The notes: generated by a model from the sequence alone, not told the origin. 15,642 nucleotides of DNA from Miltoncostaeales bacterium (GCA_030829765.1 JAUROO010000060.1:1-15642), one strand, 5' to 3'; positions 1 through 6,803 are shown, counted from the first letter of the stretch. Numbers and translations are program-made.

Positions 1-525
1 ACCCTCGAGGACGGCAAGGTCATGACCCGCGACGTCGTGGGTGACGAGCGGCAGGGCGGCACCATCGGCTACACCAACGAGATCATCAAGAACCTCGGCC
101 GCAAGCCGTCCAAGTGGAAGGTGCGCGAGTACAAGCCGATCAAGCTTCCCGACCTGGGTTCGGCTCCTGACTACGTGAAGGTGAAGAACCGTCAGGTATG
201 CGGCGTCGACATCTTCATCGAGTCGAACGGCGACAAGATGAGCATCGGCCAGAGCATGGAGAAGATCTGCGAGGGCCGCGACCTCTACCTGAAGATGGTC
301 GACTCCCGCGGAACCAAGGTGTACCCGCCCAACGACGTGCTCACCGACACCGTCGACGCATGGCGCGCCCGCTTCATGCTGCGCGACGACGCCGGCGAGC
401 TCAGCGATGCCCAGCTCATCGACCTGCTGCAGGCCGTTGCCGCCGAGCACACGTGGGCCCACGTCGAGAAGCTGCAGCGCTTTGACGGCGAGGACGGCTT
501 CACGAAGGCGCAGGGCGAGGACTGA
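1..525 (+). CDS. icd: NADP-type isocitrate dehydrogenase, C-terminal part (5' end outside window)
   Basis: The frame is open from the first base and ends at TGA 523-525, so only about the last 174 residues are present. The piece starts near the end of the catalytic fold (TIGYTNEIIKNLG, then a variable linker) and then shows the extra C-terminal domain found in the Thermus/Rickettsia type of isocitrate dehydrogenase: VCGVDIFIES, followed by DSRGTKVYPPN and a DAWRARF motif, equivalent to the family's D-HWR-RF signature. The enzyme would oxidise isocitrate to 2-oxoglutarate in the citric acid cycle, in the cytoplasm. The substrate-binding and metal-binding residues lie upstream of the window, so coenzyme choice and activity cannot be judged here. 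The next gene is 140 bases away behind a strong hairpin, so this appears to be the last gene of its transcript. Identification rests on remembered family motifs. Confidence 0.8.
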   Translation, partial: TLEDGKVMTRDVVGDERQGGTIGYTNEIIKNLGRKPSKWKVREYKPIKLPDLGSAPDYVKVKNRQVCGVDIFIESNGDKMSIGQSMEKICEGRDLYLKMVDSRGTKVYPPNDVLTDTVDAWRARFMLRDDAGELSDAQLIDLLQAVAAEHTWAHVEKLQRFDGEDGFTKAQGED

Positions 526-549
526 GCCCACCCTGCATCGAGTGGTTCC

Positions 550-578
550 CGGACGGGCGGCCCATGGCCGCCCGTCCG
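550..578 (+). terminator. Hairpin terminator after isocitrate dehydrogenase
   Basis: A perfect 13-base-pair inverted repeat (arms 550-562 and 566-578) with a three-base loop CAT lies 24 bases after the stop codon. Only a short CGTTT follows, so it is a GC-rich hairpin with a weak U tract, which is common for terminators in high-GC actinobacteria. It separates the dehydrogenase from the two-component operon. Confidence 0.7.
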
Positions 579-602
579 CGTTTCCGGAGGCGTCATGGCC
601 CG

Positions 603-652
603 CCCCTGATGGGGTAGCCCCTCAGGGGCATTACCCCTGCATGCGCAGGGGT
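603..652. promoter_or_regulatory. Array of alternating CCCC and GGGG blocks (operator-like)
   Basis: Six four-base blocks alternate over 49 bases: C4 at 603-606, G4 at 611-614, C4 at 618-621, G4 at 625-628, C4 at 634-637 and G4 at 648-651. They form nested dyads: CCCC-TGAT-GGGG, GCCCCT-C-AGGGGC (617-629) and an eight-base perfect dyad ACCCCTGC-ATGC-GCAGGGGT (633-652). All three C4 blocks are followed by T. The array lies directly upstream of a LuxR-type response regulator and the last dyad fills the space between its probable -35 and -10. I infer autoregulation or another regulator binding here; folding as RNA hairpins is an alternative. Confidence 0.5.
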
Positions 653-659
653 CTAGTGT
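631..659 (+). promoter_or_regulatory. Probable promoter of the two-component operon
   Basis: TTACCC (631-636), a 17-base spacer and TAGTGT (654-659) resemble -35 and -10 elements. Transcription would begin near 666, only a few bases before ATG 670. The eight-base dyad 633-652 occupies the spacer, a classical place for an operator. The match to the -35 consensus is only partial. Confidence 0.4.
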
Positions 660-669
660 GCGCCGCATC

Positions 670-1320
670 ATGCTGAAGGTGCTGCTCGTCGAGGACAATG
701 CCCTGCTGCGCGCATCGCTGGCCGACGCCCTGGCCGGCCACGACGTGCAGGTGGTGGCCGCGTGCGCCACGGCCAGCGAGGCCGTGGAGGAGCTCCGCCA
801 TGGCGCGCTCGACGTCCTCCTGACGGACCTCGACCTGGGCGAGGGTCCGGATGGCATCACCCTTGCTCACGTGGTGCGGCGCCTCCACCCGACAGCGGGA
901 ATCGTGGTGCTGACCGGTTACCGCGACCCGCGGCTGGTGGCCGGCAAGCTGGTCCAGGTGCCGCCCGGCACCGAGTACGTGGTGAAGGAGTCGGTGACGA
1001 GCATCGGCTCCCTGCGTCTGGCCATCGACCGCGCGGTCATGCGGGCCGGGCGCGCGGGCGGGGGCACCGGGCGGCGGCCCGATACCGCGGGCGTCGACCT
1101 CACGGATTCGCAGGTCGAGACCATGCGCCTGGTGGCCGAGGGCCTGTCGAACGCCGAGATCGCCGAACGGCGGTGCGTCACGGTGGGGGCTGTGGAGGTT
1201 GCCATCTCGCGCATCGCTCGGTCACTCGGAATCCAGCACGATCGCGCGCATAATCAGCGTGTGCTGATCACGCGCGAGTACTACCGGCTGACGGGCGGCG
1301 AACCTGGCAAGCGGGCCTAG
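670..1320 (+). CDS. LuxR/NarL-type response regulator
   Basis: Cytoplasmic two-component response regulator that should bind DNA when phosphorylated by the kinase encoded next. Counting from the alternative GTG at 658 (220 residues), a receiver domain covers about 5-125 with acidic pocket E12-D13, probable phosphoacceptor D57 in TDLDL, T86 and K110. A helix-turn-helix follows at about 148-195 (LTDSQVETMRLVAEG through AISRIARSLGI), with a basic C-terminal extension ending YYRLTGGEPGKRA. I prefer ATG 670 because TAGTGT at 654-659 is a probable -10 element and would put the transcript start after 658; the product then begins MLKVLLVEDN, typical of the family, and has 216 residues. GTG 658 has a weak AGGGG ahead of it and remains possible. 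The kinase gene starts 49 bases downstream, so the two are very likely co-transcribed. Confidence 0.88.
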   Translation: MLKVLLVEDNALLRASLADALAGHDVQVVAACATASEAVEELRHGALDVLLTDLDLGEGPDGITLAHVVRRLHPTAGIVVLTGYRDPRLVAGKLVQVPPGTEYVVKESVTSIGSLRLAIDRAVMRAGRAGGGTGRRPDTAGVDLTDSQVETMRLVAEGLSNAEIAERRCVTVGAVEVAISRIARSLGIQHDRAHNQRVLITREYYRLTGGEPGKRA

Positions 1321-1369
1321 CACCCCGGCATCCCGCGACCTGGCCGGTGGGGCGGCGGCGCGCTCGGTC

Positions 1370-3028
1370 GTGATGTACGGGGTGGTGCTGGCGTTCGTGG
1401 TCTTCGGGACGATCGAGCTCGGCCGCGTGGGCGCGCTCGCGCCATGGAGCGTGGCGGCCACGTCTGGCGCCTGCCTGGTGCTCTTCGCGACCATCCGCAT
1501 GGCCGTCAATCGCACGGTCCTGCGCTCCGCTGCCGAGCGGCCCGTGCCCCCGTGGATCCTCGTGCTCACCGGCACCGTGCTGGGAGTGGCTGCCGCCGGG
1601 GCGCAGTGGGCGGCGCTCGTCGCCCAGGGCGCCTCGCTGGGCTTCCCCGTGCCCGGGATCCTCGCCGGCACCGTGGTGCGCACGGCGTTGTTCTTCCCCC
1701 TGGTCGCCTACCTCGTGGGCCTCAGGCGATGGTATGTGGCCGAGCGCTCCGCCGCGGCGCGGGCGTTGGTCCAGGCCGAGGAGGACGCCATCAGCGCGGG
1801 CGATGCACTGCAGGCCACCCGCGCGGTGCTCATCGACACTGCGCGCAGCGAATTGGGGCCCTCTCACCGCGAGGCCGCCGGCCTGCTGGACGCCGCGGTG
1901 CGTACCGACTCGCGCGACGACTGGGCGCGCGCCGCAGAATCGCTGCGGTCCGCGGCGCGATCGGCGGTGCGCTCCACCAGCCACGGGCTCTGGGTGGATG
2001 AGGGCCGTGCGGCACCCACCATCCGGTGGCGCAGCGTGGTCCCCGGCGCATTGGGGCGGTATCCGCTGCCCCTCACGGTGCCCGGTGTGCTCATGGCGGG
2101 ATTCGTGCTGATCCGCAGTGATGTGCCCAATGAGCGCCCGGTCGTCTCCGTGGCGGTCATGTTCGCGGCGGTCGTCGCCTTTGCCGTGGCCTACCTTCTG
2201 GGCCGGTTCATCATCGCCGGACTCCCTGCGACCGCCGTGGCGGTATCCGTGCTGGTGCCGACCTCCGTCGCGCTCGGGGTCCAGGTCATCGGCGAGGCGG
2301 CCACGGGGTACGCGCCGTCCCCGGAGACTCTGGTGTGGGCGCCGCTTGCGCTCGTGGCGGTGACAACCGCCACGTCGGTTGCCCTGATGGTCCGCGACTC
2401 GGGCGCGGCGGTCATCCAGGCGCTGGTGGATGATCGGTCACGGGCCGATGCCGAGCGCGCGGCCTTCGACGGCATGAACGCACGGTTGTCGCGTGAGCTG
2501 GCGTCCCACCTGCATGCCACGGTGCAGCCGCGTCTCGTGGCGGCATCGGACGCGCTGGATGAAGCCGCCGGCAGCGGCGACCCTGCGGCGCTCGCGCGCG
2601 CCGTGGAGCAGGCCGAGGCGGCCCTGCGGATGGATGAGGTCGCACTGGAGCCCGACGCACCGTCGCCCGATCTCGCAGCGGTTCTCGCGGCCCTCCGCAG
2701 TCGCTGGGACGCAATCATCGCGTTGCAGGTGCGTGCATCTGAAGCCGCGCATGCGGCCGGTGCGGACGATGTCGCCCGCGTCCTCGACGAGTGCCTGAAC
2801 AACGCGGTGGTGCACGGGCGGGCCGCGGCGGCGATTGTGCAGGTCCATCACCGCGATGGCGAGTGGCTGATCGAGGTAGCCGATGATGGCGCGGGGCCAT
2901 CAGGCGGCCCCGCCGGGCTGGGTACCGCGCTGATCGATCGTCTCACCCGGGGGCAGTGGTCGCTGCAGCGGGGGCCGGACGGCGGGGCCGTGGTGCGCGC
3001 GGCGCTGCCTGCACCGCCGCGCGCCTGA
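1370..3028 (+). CDS. Sensor histidine kinase with eight predicted membrane helices
   Basis: A 552-residue membrane kinase, presumably partner of the response regulator just upstream. Hydrophobic segments fall in two groups of four (about 4-20, 26-43, 62-83, 96-117, then 236-250, 257-276, 279-305, 323-341). After the second group comes a dimerisation/phosphoacceptor helix (RELASHLHATVQPRL, H382 most likely, H380 next to it) and a C-terminal HATPase domain with N-box DECLNN (473-478), DDGAGP (505-510) and a GGPAGLG loop (512-518). The residue after H382 is Ala, where NarX/DesK-type kinases have Asp. Residues 130-198, after the first membrane group, look like a degenerate copy of the dimerisation region. 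No periplasmic sensing domain is visible, so the signal may be sensed in or at the membrane. GTG 1370 or ATG 1373 are the only sensible starts, as stops lie upstream in frame at 1265 and 1289. Confidence 0.85.
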   Translation: MMYGVVLAFVVFGTIELGRVGALAPWSVAATSGACLVLFATIRMAVNRTVLRSAAERPVPPWILVLTGTVLGVAAAGAQWAALVAQGASLGFPVPGILAGTVVRTALFFPLVAYLVGLRRWYVAERSAAARALVQAEEDAISAGDALQATRAVLIDTARSELGPSHREAAGLLDAAVRTDSRDDWARAAESLRSAARSAVRSTSHGLWVDEGRAAPTIRWRSVVPGALGRYPLPLTVPGVLMAGFVLIRSDVPNERPVVSVAVMFAAVVAFAVAYLLGRFIIAGLPATAVAVSVLVPTSVALGVQVIGEAATGYAPSPETLVWAPLALVAVTTATSVALMVRDSGAAVIQALVDDRSRADAERAAFDGMNARLSRELASHLHATVQPRLVAASDALDEAAGSGDPAALARAVEQAEAALRMDEVALEPDAPSPDLAAVLAALRSRWDAIIALQVRASEAAHAAGADDVARVLDECLNNAVVHGRAAAAIVQVHHRDGEWLIEVADDGAGPSGGPAGLGTALIDRLTRGQWSLQRGPDGGAVVRAALPAPPRA

Positions 3029-3739
3029 TCAGGCCTGGGACAGCAGCGCCGCCGTGGCGATGGCGTTCACCGTGGCGTGCGCGGCCACCGAACCCAGCAG
3101 CCCCCGGCGCCGGTAGAGCCAGGCGAGAACCCAGCCCACCAGCACCAGCGCAACCGCCCGCGGCCACACGAGATAGGCGTCGAAGTGCGCGGCCGTGAAC
3201 ACCACCCCGGACACCGGCGCGGCCCATGCGAAGGGCATCAGCCGCACCAGGCCCCGCAGCGCAAGTCCGCGGAACAGCAGCTCCTCGCCCAGCGGGGCGA
3301 AGATGACCAGCGCGCATGCGGTGAGGGCCATCTGCCACCACGCCGCGCCGATGGAGATGTCCAGGTCGTCCAGGGCTCGGCGTGCGCCGGGGTCGAGTTC
3401 CGCACCCCCGGCGATCACCAGGCCCGAGCCCACCACGCACCCCAGGCCGACCGCGAGGCCGATCCCGGCAGTGGCCCACGCGCGCCCCTTGGTCGCGATG
3501 GTCACGCGCCGTTGTGCGGGCGGGAGGGCGCGAACGAGCAGCAGCCCGCCGATGAGGATCACTCCGCTGCCCGCGAAGGTGGCGACCGCCGCGGTGGTGT
3601 CCGCCGACGCCCCGGCCCCATCGGCGATGGCCGCCACCAGCAGCAGTGCGGCCACGCCGATCGCCACTGCGGCGATGGGCCAGGCGATGCGCCAGGCCGC
3701 GCCGGGCGCGAAGGCGGGGGTGTGCGGGGTGCCGTGCAT
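3029..3739 (-). CDS. CPBP-family intramembrane glutamic endopeptidase
   Basis: A 236-residue, strongly hydrophobic membrane protein of the CPBP (Abi/CAAX-protease-like) family. The three family motifs are present and in order: EELLFRG (EE at 152-153, R157), F181-TAA-H185, and H221-ATV-N225; the glutamates and histidines form the intramembrane active site in this family. Hydrophobic stretches at about 18-38, 51-70, 90-111, 133-151, 170-183, 194-208 and 213-234 fit a multi-helix bundle. Members cleave prenylated or other membrane proteins, or act in bacteriocin self-immunity; the substrate here is unknown. ATG 3739 is preceded by a TACCCT element eight bases upstream, suggesting a leaderless message. 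The gene is divergent from trpS and its TGA abuts the stop of the sensor kinase without a spare base. Confidence 0.85.
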   Translation of the reverse strand: MHGTPHTPAFAPGAAWRIAWPIAAVAIGVAALLLVAAIADGAGASADTTAAVATFAGSGVILIGGLLLVRALPPAQRRVTIATKGRAWATAGIGLAVGLGCVVGSGLVIAGGAELDPGARRALDDLDISIGAAWWQMALTACALVIFAPLGEELLFRGLALRGLVRLMPFAWAAPVSGVVFTAAHFDAYLVWPRAVALVLVGWVLAWLYRRRGLLGSVAAHATVNAIATAALLSQA

Positions 3740-3747
3740 CGGCGCGC

Positions 3748-3776
3748 AGGGTAGCCACCCGGCCCGTCCGGGTCAC
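3748..3776 (-). promoter_or_regulatory. Promoter of the CPBP protease gene
   Basis: Read on the minus strand, GTGACC (3776-3771), a 17-base spacer and TACCCT (3753-3748) form a good -35/-10 pair, and the start codon follows eight bases after the -10 element. The same -35 hexamer and spacing occur at the msrA promoter at 12174-12202, which strengthens both. Confidence 0.5.
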
Positions 3777-3780
3777 CCGG
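3768..3780. promoter_or_regulatory. Dyad CCGGGT-C-ACCCGG between divergent CPBP and trpS promoters
   Basis: A perfect six-base inverted repeat around a single central base overlaps the -35 element of the CPBP gene and ends one base before the TAGACT -10 element of trpS. A protein bound here could affect both genes. CCGGG-rich dyads also arise by chance in such GC-rich DNA. Confidence 0.3.
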
Positions 3781-3781
3781 C

Positions 3782-3787
3782 TAGACT
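3782..3787 (+). promoter_or_regulatory. -10 element of the trpS operon
   Basis: TAGACT lies eight bases before GTG 3796, placing the transcript start at or very near the start codon, so the message would be leaderless. No convincing -35 hexamer is visible at 16-18 bases upstream. There is no room for a T-box leader. Confidence 0.45.
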
Positions 3788-3795
3788 GCCGCGCC

Positions 3796-4794
3796 GTGCC
3801 CACCGCCACCGCCACGCGCCCCCGTGTGTTCTCCGGCATGCGCCCCACCGGCCAGTTGCACATCGGCCACTTCCTCGGCGCGCTCGGCAACTGGGTGCGC
3901 CTGCAGGACGAGTACGAGTGCGTGTATTCGGTGGTGGACCTGCACGCGCTCACCACCGGGTATGAGGACGTCAAGGGCATCCACGACGCCGGCCTCGAGA
4001 TGGTGGCCGACTGGGTGGCGTGCGGGGTGGACCCCGAACGCAGCATCATCTTCCGGCAGAGCGACGTTCCGCAGCACGCCGAACTGGCTGTCCTGCTCGG
4101 CATGATCACTCCGCTCTCCTGGCTGGAGCGGGTGCCCACGTACAAGGGGCAGATCGACGAGCTCGGCGATCACCTGCAGACCTACGGGTTCCTCGGGTAT
4201 CCGCTGCTGCAGACCGCCGACATCATCCTCTACAAGGCCACGCGCGTCCCGGTGGGGCAGGACCAGCTGCCGCACCTGGAGCTGTCGCGCGAGGTCGTGC
4301 GGCGGTTCAACCACCTGTACGGCGACGTGTTCCCGGAGCCCGAGGCCATCATCTCGCAGGCGCCCCTGCTGCTGGGCATGGATGGCCGCAAGATGAGCAA
4401 GAGCTACGGCAACGCCATCACCCTGGCCTCGTCAGATGAGGAGATCGACAGGCAGGTGATGAGCATGGTCACCGACCCCCAGCGCATCAAGAAGGACGAC
4501 CCGGGCAACCCCGACATCTGCAACGTGTTCTCGTGGCAGAAGCTGCTGGGCGCGAGCGACGCCGAGATCACCGCGATCTACGAGGGCTGCACCAGCGCCA
4601 CGCTGGGCTGCGTTGCCGACAAGCGCGATCTGGCGGAGCGGGTGAAGGCGCTCATCCGCCCGATCCGCGAGAAGCGCGAGCAGTTGATGGAGGATCCCGC
4701 GCGCCTCGAGGCCATCCTGGAGCAGGGTGCCGAACGCGCCCGCGCCATCGCCGGCCCGGTGATGGCCGAGGCCACTGCGGCAATGGGCCTGTAG
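3796..4794 (+). CDS. trpS: Tryptophan-tRNA ligase
   Basis: Class I aminoacyl-tRNA synthetase that charges tRNA-Trp using ATP. From GTG 3796 it has 332 residues, matching the roughly 330 usual for bacterial TrpRS. The first signature is GMRPTGQLHIGHFLGAL (HIGH at 22-25) and the second is DGRKMSKSYGN (KMSKS at 199-203). The conserved stretch around TYGFLGYPLLQTADIILYKA, with VGQDQLPHLELSRE after it, is typical of the tryptophan enzyme and separates it from TyrRS. The frame stays open upstream to 3646, but that part is antisense to the CPBP gene, so GTG 3796 behind the -10 element is the sensible start. It is the first gene of the operon with yjbQ, plsC and arfB; the next gene begins eight bases after its stop. 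Confidence 0.95.
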   Translation: MPTATATRPRVFSGMRPTGQLHIGHFLGALGNWVRLQDEYECVYSVVDLHALTTGYEDVKGIHDAGLEMVADWVACGVDPERSIIFRQSDVPQHAELAVLLGMITPLSWLERVPTYKGQIDELGDHLQTYGFLGYPLLQTADIILYKATRVPVGQDQLPHLELSREVVRRFNHLYGDVFPEPEAIISQAPLLLGMDGRKMSKSYGNAITLASSDEEIDRQVMSMVTDPQRIKKDDPGNPDICNVFSWQKLLGASDAEITAIYEGCTSATLGCVADKRDLAERVKALIRPIREKREQLMEDPARLEAILEQGAERARAIAGPVMAEATAAMGL

Positions 4795-4802
4795 GGCCCG
4801 CC

Positions 4803-5228
4803 ATGTGGGCCCAGCGCGCGATCCGGCTCGACGCGCGCCCCCGCGGGGTGCACCTGGTCACCCGCGAGGTGCTGGACGCCCTGCCCGAGATCGGCGGGAT
4901 GGCGGTGGGCATGCTGAACGTGTTCATCCAGCACACCTCCGCCTCACTCGCGCTGAACGAGAACGCCAGTCCCGATGTGCGCCGCGACGTCGAGGCCTGG
5001 CTTGATGACGCGGTGCGAGAGGACGCCCCCTACTGGACACACGTGCACGAGGGGCCCGATGACATGCCCGCGCATGTGAAGTCCATCATCGTGGGCCCGT
5101 CACTGATGATCCCCATTGCCGGTGGCCGTCTGGCGCTGGGCACCTGGCAGGGCATCTACCTGCTGGAGCACCGCGACCGGGGTGGCGCGCGTCAGGCGAT
5201 GCTCACGGCATGGGGGGAGGCGCGATGA
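4803..5228 (+). CDS. yjbQ: YjbQ-family protein (UPF0047, thiamine-phosphate-synthase-like)
   Basis: A 141-residue protein that matches the small YjbQ family along its full length (the E. coli protein is of about the same size). Seen here are FIQHTSASLALNENAS (HTSASL at 44-49), DDMPAHVK (86-93), GPSLMIPI and GTWQGIYLLEHRD (113-125), the conserved residues that line the metal-binding pocket of the family. Some members have weak thiamine phosphate synthase activity; the main physiological role is not settled, so I do not assign one. ATG 4803 is eight bases after the trpS stop. The stop overlaps the plsC start in an ATGA arrangement, so the two are translationally coupled. Confidence 0.9.
   Translation: MWAQRAIRLDARPRGVHLVTREVLDALPEIGGMAVGMLNVFIQHTSASLALNENASPDVRRDVEAWLDDAVREDAPYWTHVHEGPDDMPAHVKSIIVGPSLMIPIAGGRLALGTWQGIYLLEHRDRGGARQAMLTAWGEAR
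5212..5220 (+). promoter_or_regulatory. Ribosome binding site deciding the plsC start
   Basis: GGGGGGAGG lies four bases before ATG 5225. It favours that start over an in-frame GTG at 5210, which would sit within this sequence. Confidence 0.55.
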
Positions 5229-6001
5229 GCGAGGGGTTCATCCGCGCGCGTCCCCGCCGCCGTCCCCGGGTGTGGAGCCCGGTGTGGGTTCCCACGAAGG
5301 GCGTGCTGAAGGCCATCTCGTACGGCCCCCTGCGCATGAAGGTGGCCGGGCAGGAGAACCTCCCCACCGACGGCCCCACGCTCATCGCATGCAACCACGT
5401 GGCGTTCATCGATCCGCTGCTGGTGGCCGTGGCCGCGCTGCCCCGGCCGGTGTGGACCATGGGCAAGGAGGAGCTGTTCGGCCCGCGGCTGATGGACGGG
5501 TGGCTGTCGCGCATCGGGGGCTTCCCGGTGAAGCGCCAGTCGCCGGATGTCTGGGCGGTGCGCATGGGGCGCGACCTGCTGGCCCGCGGGGAGTCCCTGC
5601 TCATCTTCCCCGAGGGCGGGGTCACCCGCACCGGTCGCATGAGCCCGGGCTTCTCGGGCGCTGGGTACTTCGCCACGCGCCCCGACGCCACCGTGATCCC
5701 CGCCGCCATCTGGGACTCCCAGATGCTCAAGGGACCCGTGCGCATCCGGTTTGGCGAGCCCATCCCCATGGATGACATCCGCGAGTCGCCGTGGGCGGGG
5801 CGCAACCGCCGGGCGGTCGAGCGCATCATGTGGCACATCTCCGGCCTCGTCCCTCTGGTGGGCGGCCCGTACCAGGACCCGCCCAGGGGTGCGCCGCGCA
5901 TCCCGTTGGTGGGAAAGGCGGCCACGGAGGCCCTCCGGCTCGAGGAGGCGGCCGAGGCCGCCGCGCGGGCCGATGCCATGGGCCGCGGGGAGCGCCCGTG
6001 A
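5225..6001 (+). CDS. plsC: 1-acyl-sn-glycerol-3-phosphate acyltransferase
   Basis: A 258-residue acyltransferase of the PlsC family, expected to add the second acyl chain to lysophosphatidic acid at the inner face of the membrane during phospholipid synthesis. The four family blocks are visible: NHVAFID at 57-63 (catalytic H58 with D63, the HX4D motif), GGFPVKR at 98-104, FPEGGVTRTG at 128-137 and VIPAAI at 157-162. A basic N-terminal stretch (RARPRRRPR) may help membrane contact. The tail after about 235 is Ala/Glu-rich and variable. The start ATG overlaps the yjbQ stop, and the stop overlaps the GTG start of arfB. Members of the family differ in acyl acceptor, so the exact substrate is inferred. 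Confidence 0.88.
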   Translation: MSEGFIRARPRRRPRVWSPVWVPTKGVLKAISYGPLRMKVAGQENLPTDGPTLIACNHVAFIDPLLVAVAALPRPVWTMGKEELFGPRLMDGWLSRIGGFPVKRQSPDVWAVRMGRDLLARGESLLIFPEGGVTRTGRMSPGFSGAGYFATRPDATVIPAAIWDSQMLKGPVRIRFGEPIPMDDIRESPWAGRNRRAVERIMWHISGLVPLVGGPYQDPPRGAPRIPLVGKAATEALRLEEAAEAAARADAMGRGERP

Positions 6002-6429
6002 CATCGCCCGGCCCGGTGGCCCGCATCCGCGACGCCATCGAGCGCCACGGCCGGGTCGCATTCTCCCGGGCGGGCGGCCCCGGTGGCCAGAACGTGAACG
6101 CCGTCTCCACCCAGGTGGAGGTGCGCATGCCCATCGCGCGCATTCCGGTGGGCACCCGCCAGCGTGACCTCATCCGGTCGCGGCTGGCCACCCGCGTGAC
6201 GGCCGACGATGCCCTGCGCGTCACGGCCCGGCGCGAGCGCCATCAGGCACGCAATCGCGCGCGCGCCATCGATCGCATGGTCGAATTGATCACCGGCGCC
6301 ATCACCGAGGACCCCCGGCGCCGCGCCACCCGGCCGGGTGCCGGGGCACAGAGGCGCCGCCGCGCGGAGCGCGATCGCCTGTCGCGGAAGAAGTCCGCGC
6401 GGCGCAGGCCGCCCGCGGCCGACGACTAG
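5998..6429 (+). CDS. arfB: ArfB-type peptidyl-tRNA hydrolase for ribosome rescue
   Basis: A 143-residue protein with the release-factor catalytic motif FSRAGGPGGQNVNAVST (GGQ at 29-31) near the N-terminus and a long basic tail (from about 103: RRR, QRRRRAERD, SRKKSARRR). This layout and size match ArfB/YaeJ, which enters stalled ribosomes lacking a codon in the A site, with the basic tail in the empty mRNA channel and the GGQ loop freeing the nascent chain. Codon-recognition domains of normal release factors RF1 and RF2 are absent, so it is not one of those. GTG 5998 overlaps the plsC stop (GTGA). The TAG stop shares CTAG with the stop of the convergent aroH gene. Confidence 0.88.
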   Translation: MTSPGPVARIRDAIERHGRVAFSRAGGPGGQNVNAVSTQVEVRMPIARIPVGTRQRDLIRSRLATRVTADDALRVTARRERHQARNRARAIDRMVELITGAITEDPRRRATRPGAGAQRRRRAERDRLSRKKSARRRPPAADD

Positions 6430-6803
6430 GCCGGGGGCGCCTCGGCAAGGTCGTCGCGCAGGCGCACGGCATCGCGCAGGTAGGAGTGCCACACCTGCCG
6501 GTCGGCAGGCATATAGGCGTGCATCATCACCCTCACGCACAGGGGCAGTGACCCGGGCACGGGGATCTCGGTGGCGCACAGCAGCGGCACGGCGGTGAGT
6601 CCCATCTCGCGCGCCGCCACGGCGGGGAACTGGCTGGTGATGTCACCCGTGGCCGTGAAGATCAGCGACACCATGTCGTCGGGCGACAGCGCGTTCCGCG
6701 CGATCATGTCGTCCAGCACCAGCCGCGTGGCCGACGTCACCTCGTCGGCGGTGTCGATGGGCACCGTGATGGCCCCGCGGATGGCGCGGATGCGCTCGCT
6801 CAC
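6426..6803 (-). CDS. aroH: Chorismate mutase, AroH class
   Basis: A 125-residue monofunctional chorismate mutase of the Bacillus subtilis AroH fold, converting chorismate to prephenate for tyrosine and phenylalanine synthesis. The sequence starts VSERIRAIRGAITV (R9, equal to R7 of the Bacillus enzyme) and contains LLCATEIPVPGSLP with C76 and E79, R91 in CVRVMM, Y108 and R116 in SYLRDAVRLR; these line up with C75, E78, R90, Y108 and R116 of that enzyme, so the active site looks intact. GTG 6803 overlaps the stop of rluB (GTGA), making it the last gene of the scpA-scpB-rluB-aroH operon. Its functional partners aroF, tyrA and hisC are in the divergent operon on the other side of scpA. Confidence 0.93.
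   Translation of the reverse strand: MSERIRAIRGAITVPIDTADEVTSATRLVLDDMIARNALSPDDMVSLIFTATGDITSQFPAVAAREMGLTAVPLLCATEIPVPGSLPLCVRVMMHAYMPADRQVWHSYLRDAVRLRDDLAEAPPA

Noticed and set aside
3646..3795. In-frame upstream extension of trpS
   Set aside because: It would run antisense through the start of the CPBP gene and add about 50 basic residues that TrpRS lacks; GTG 3796 behind a -10 element gives the normal length.
3740..3795. T-box or other leader controlling trpS
   Set aside because: Only 56 bases are available and the transcript seems to begin at the start codon, so no such structure can fit.
2943..4145. Open frame of 400 codons on the minus strand across CPBP and trpS
   Set aside because: Covers the intact CPBP gene in another frame and the start of trpS antisense; no recognisable domain.
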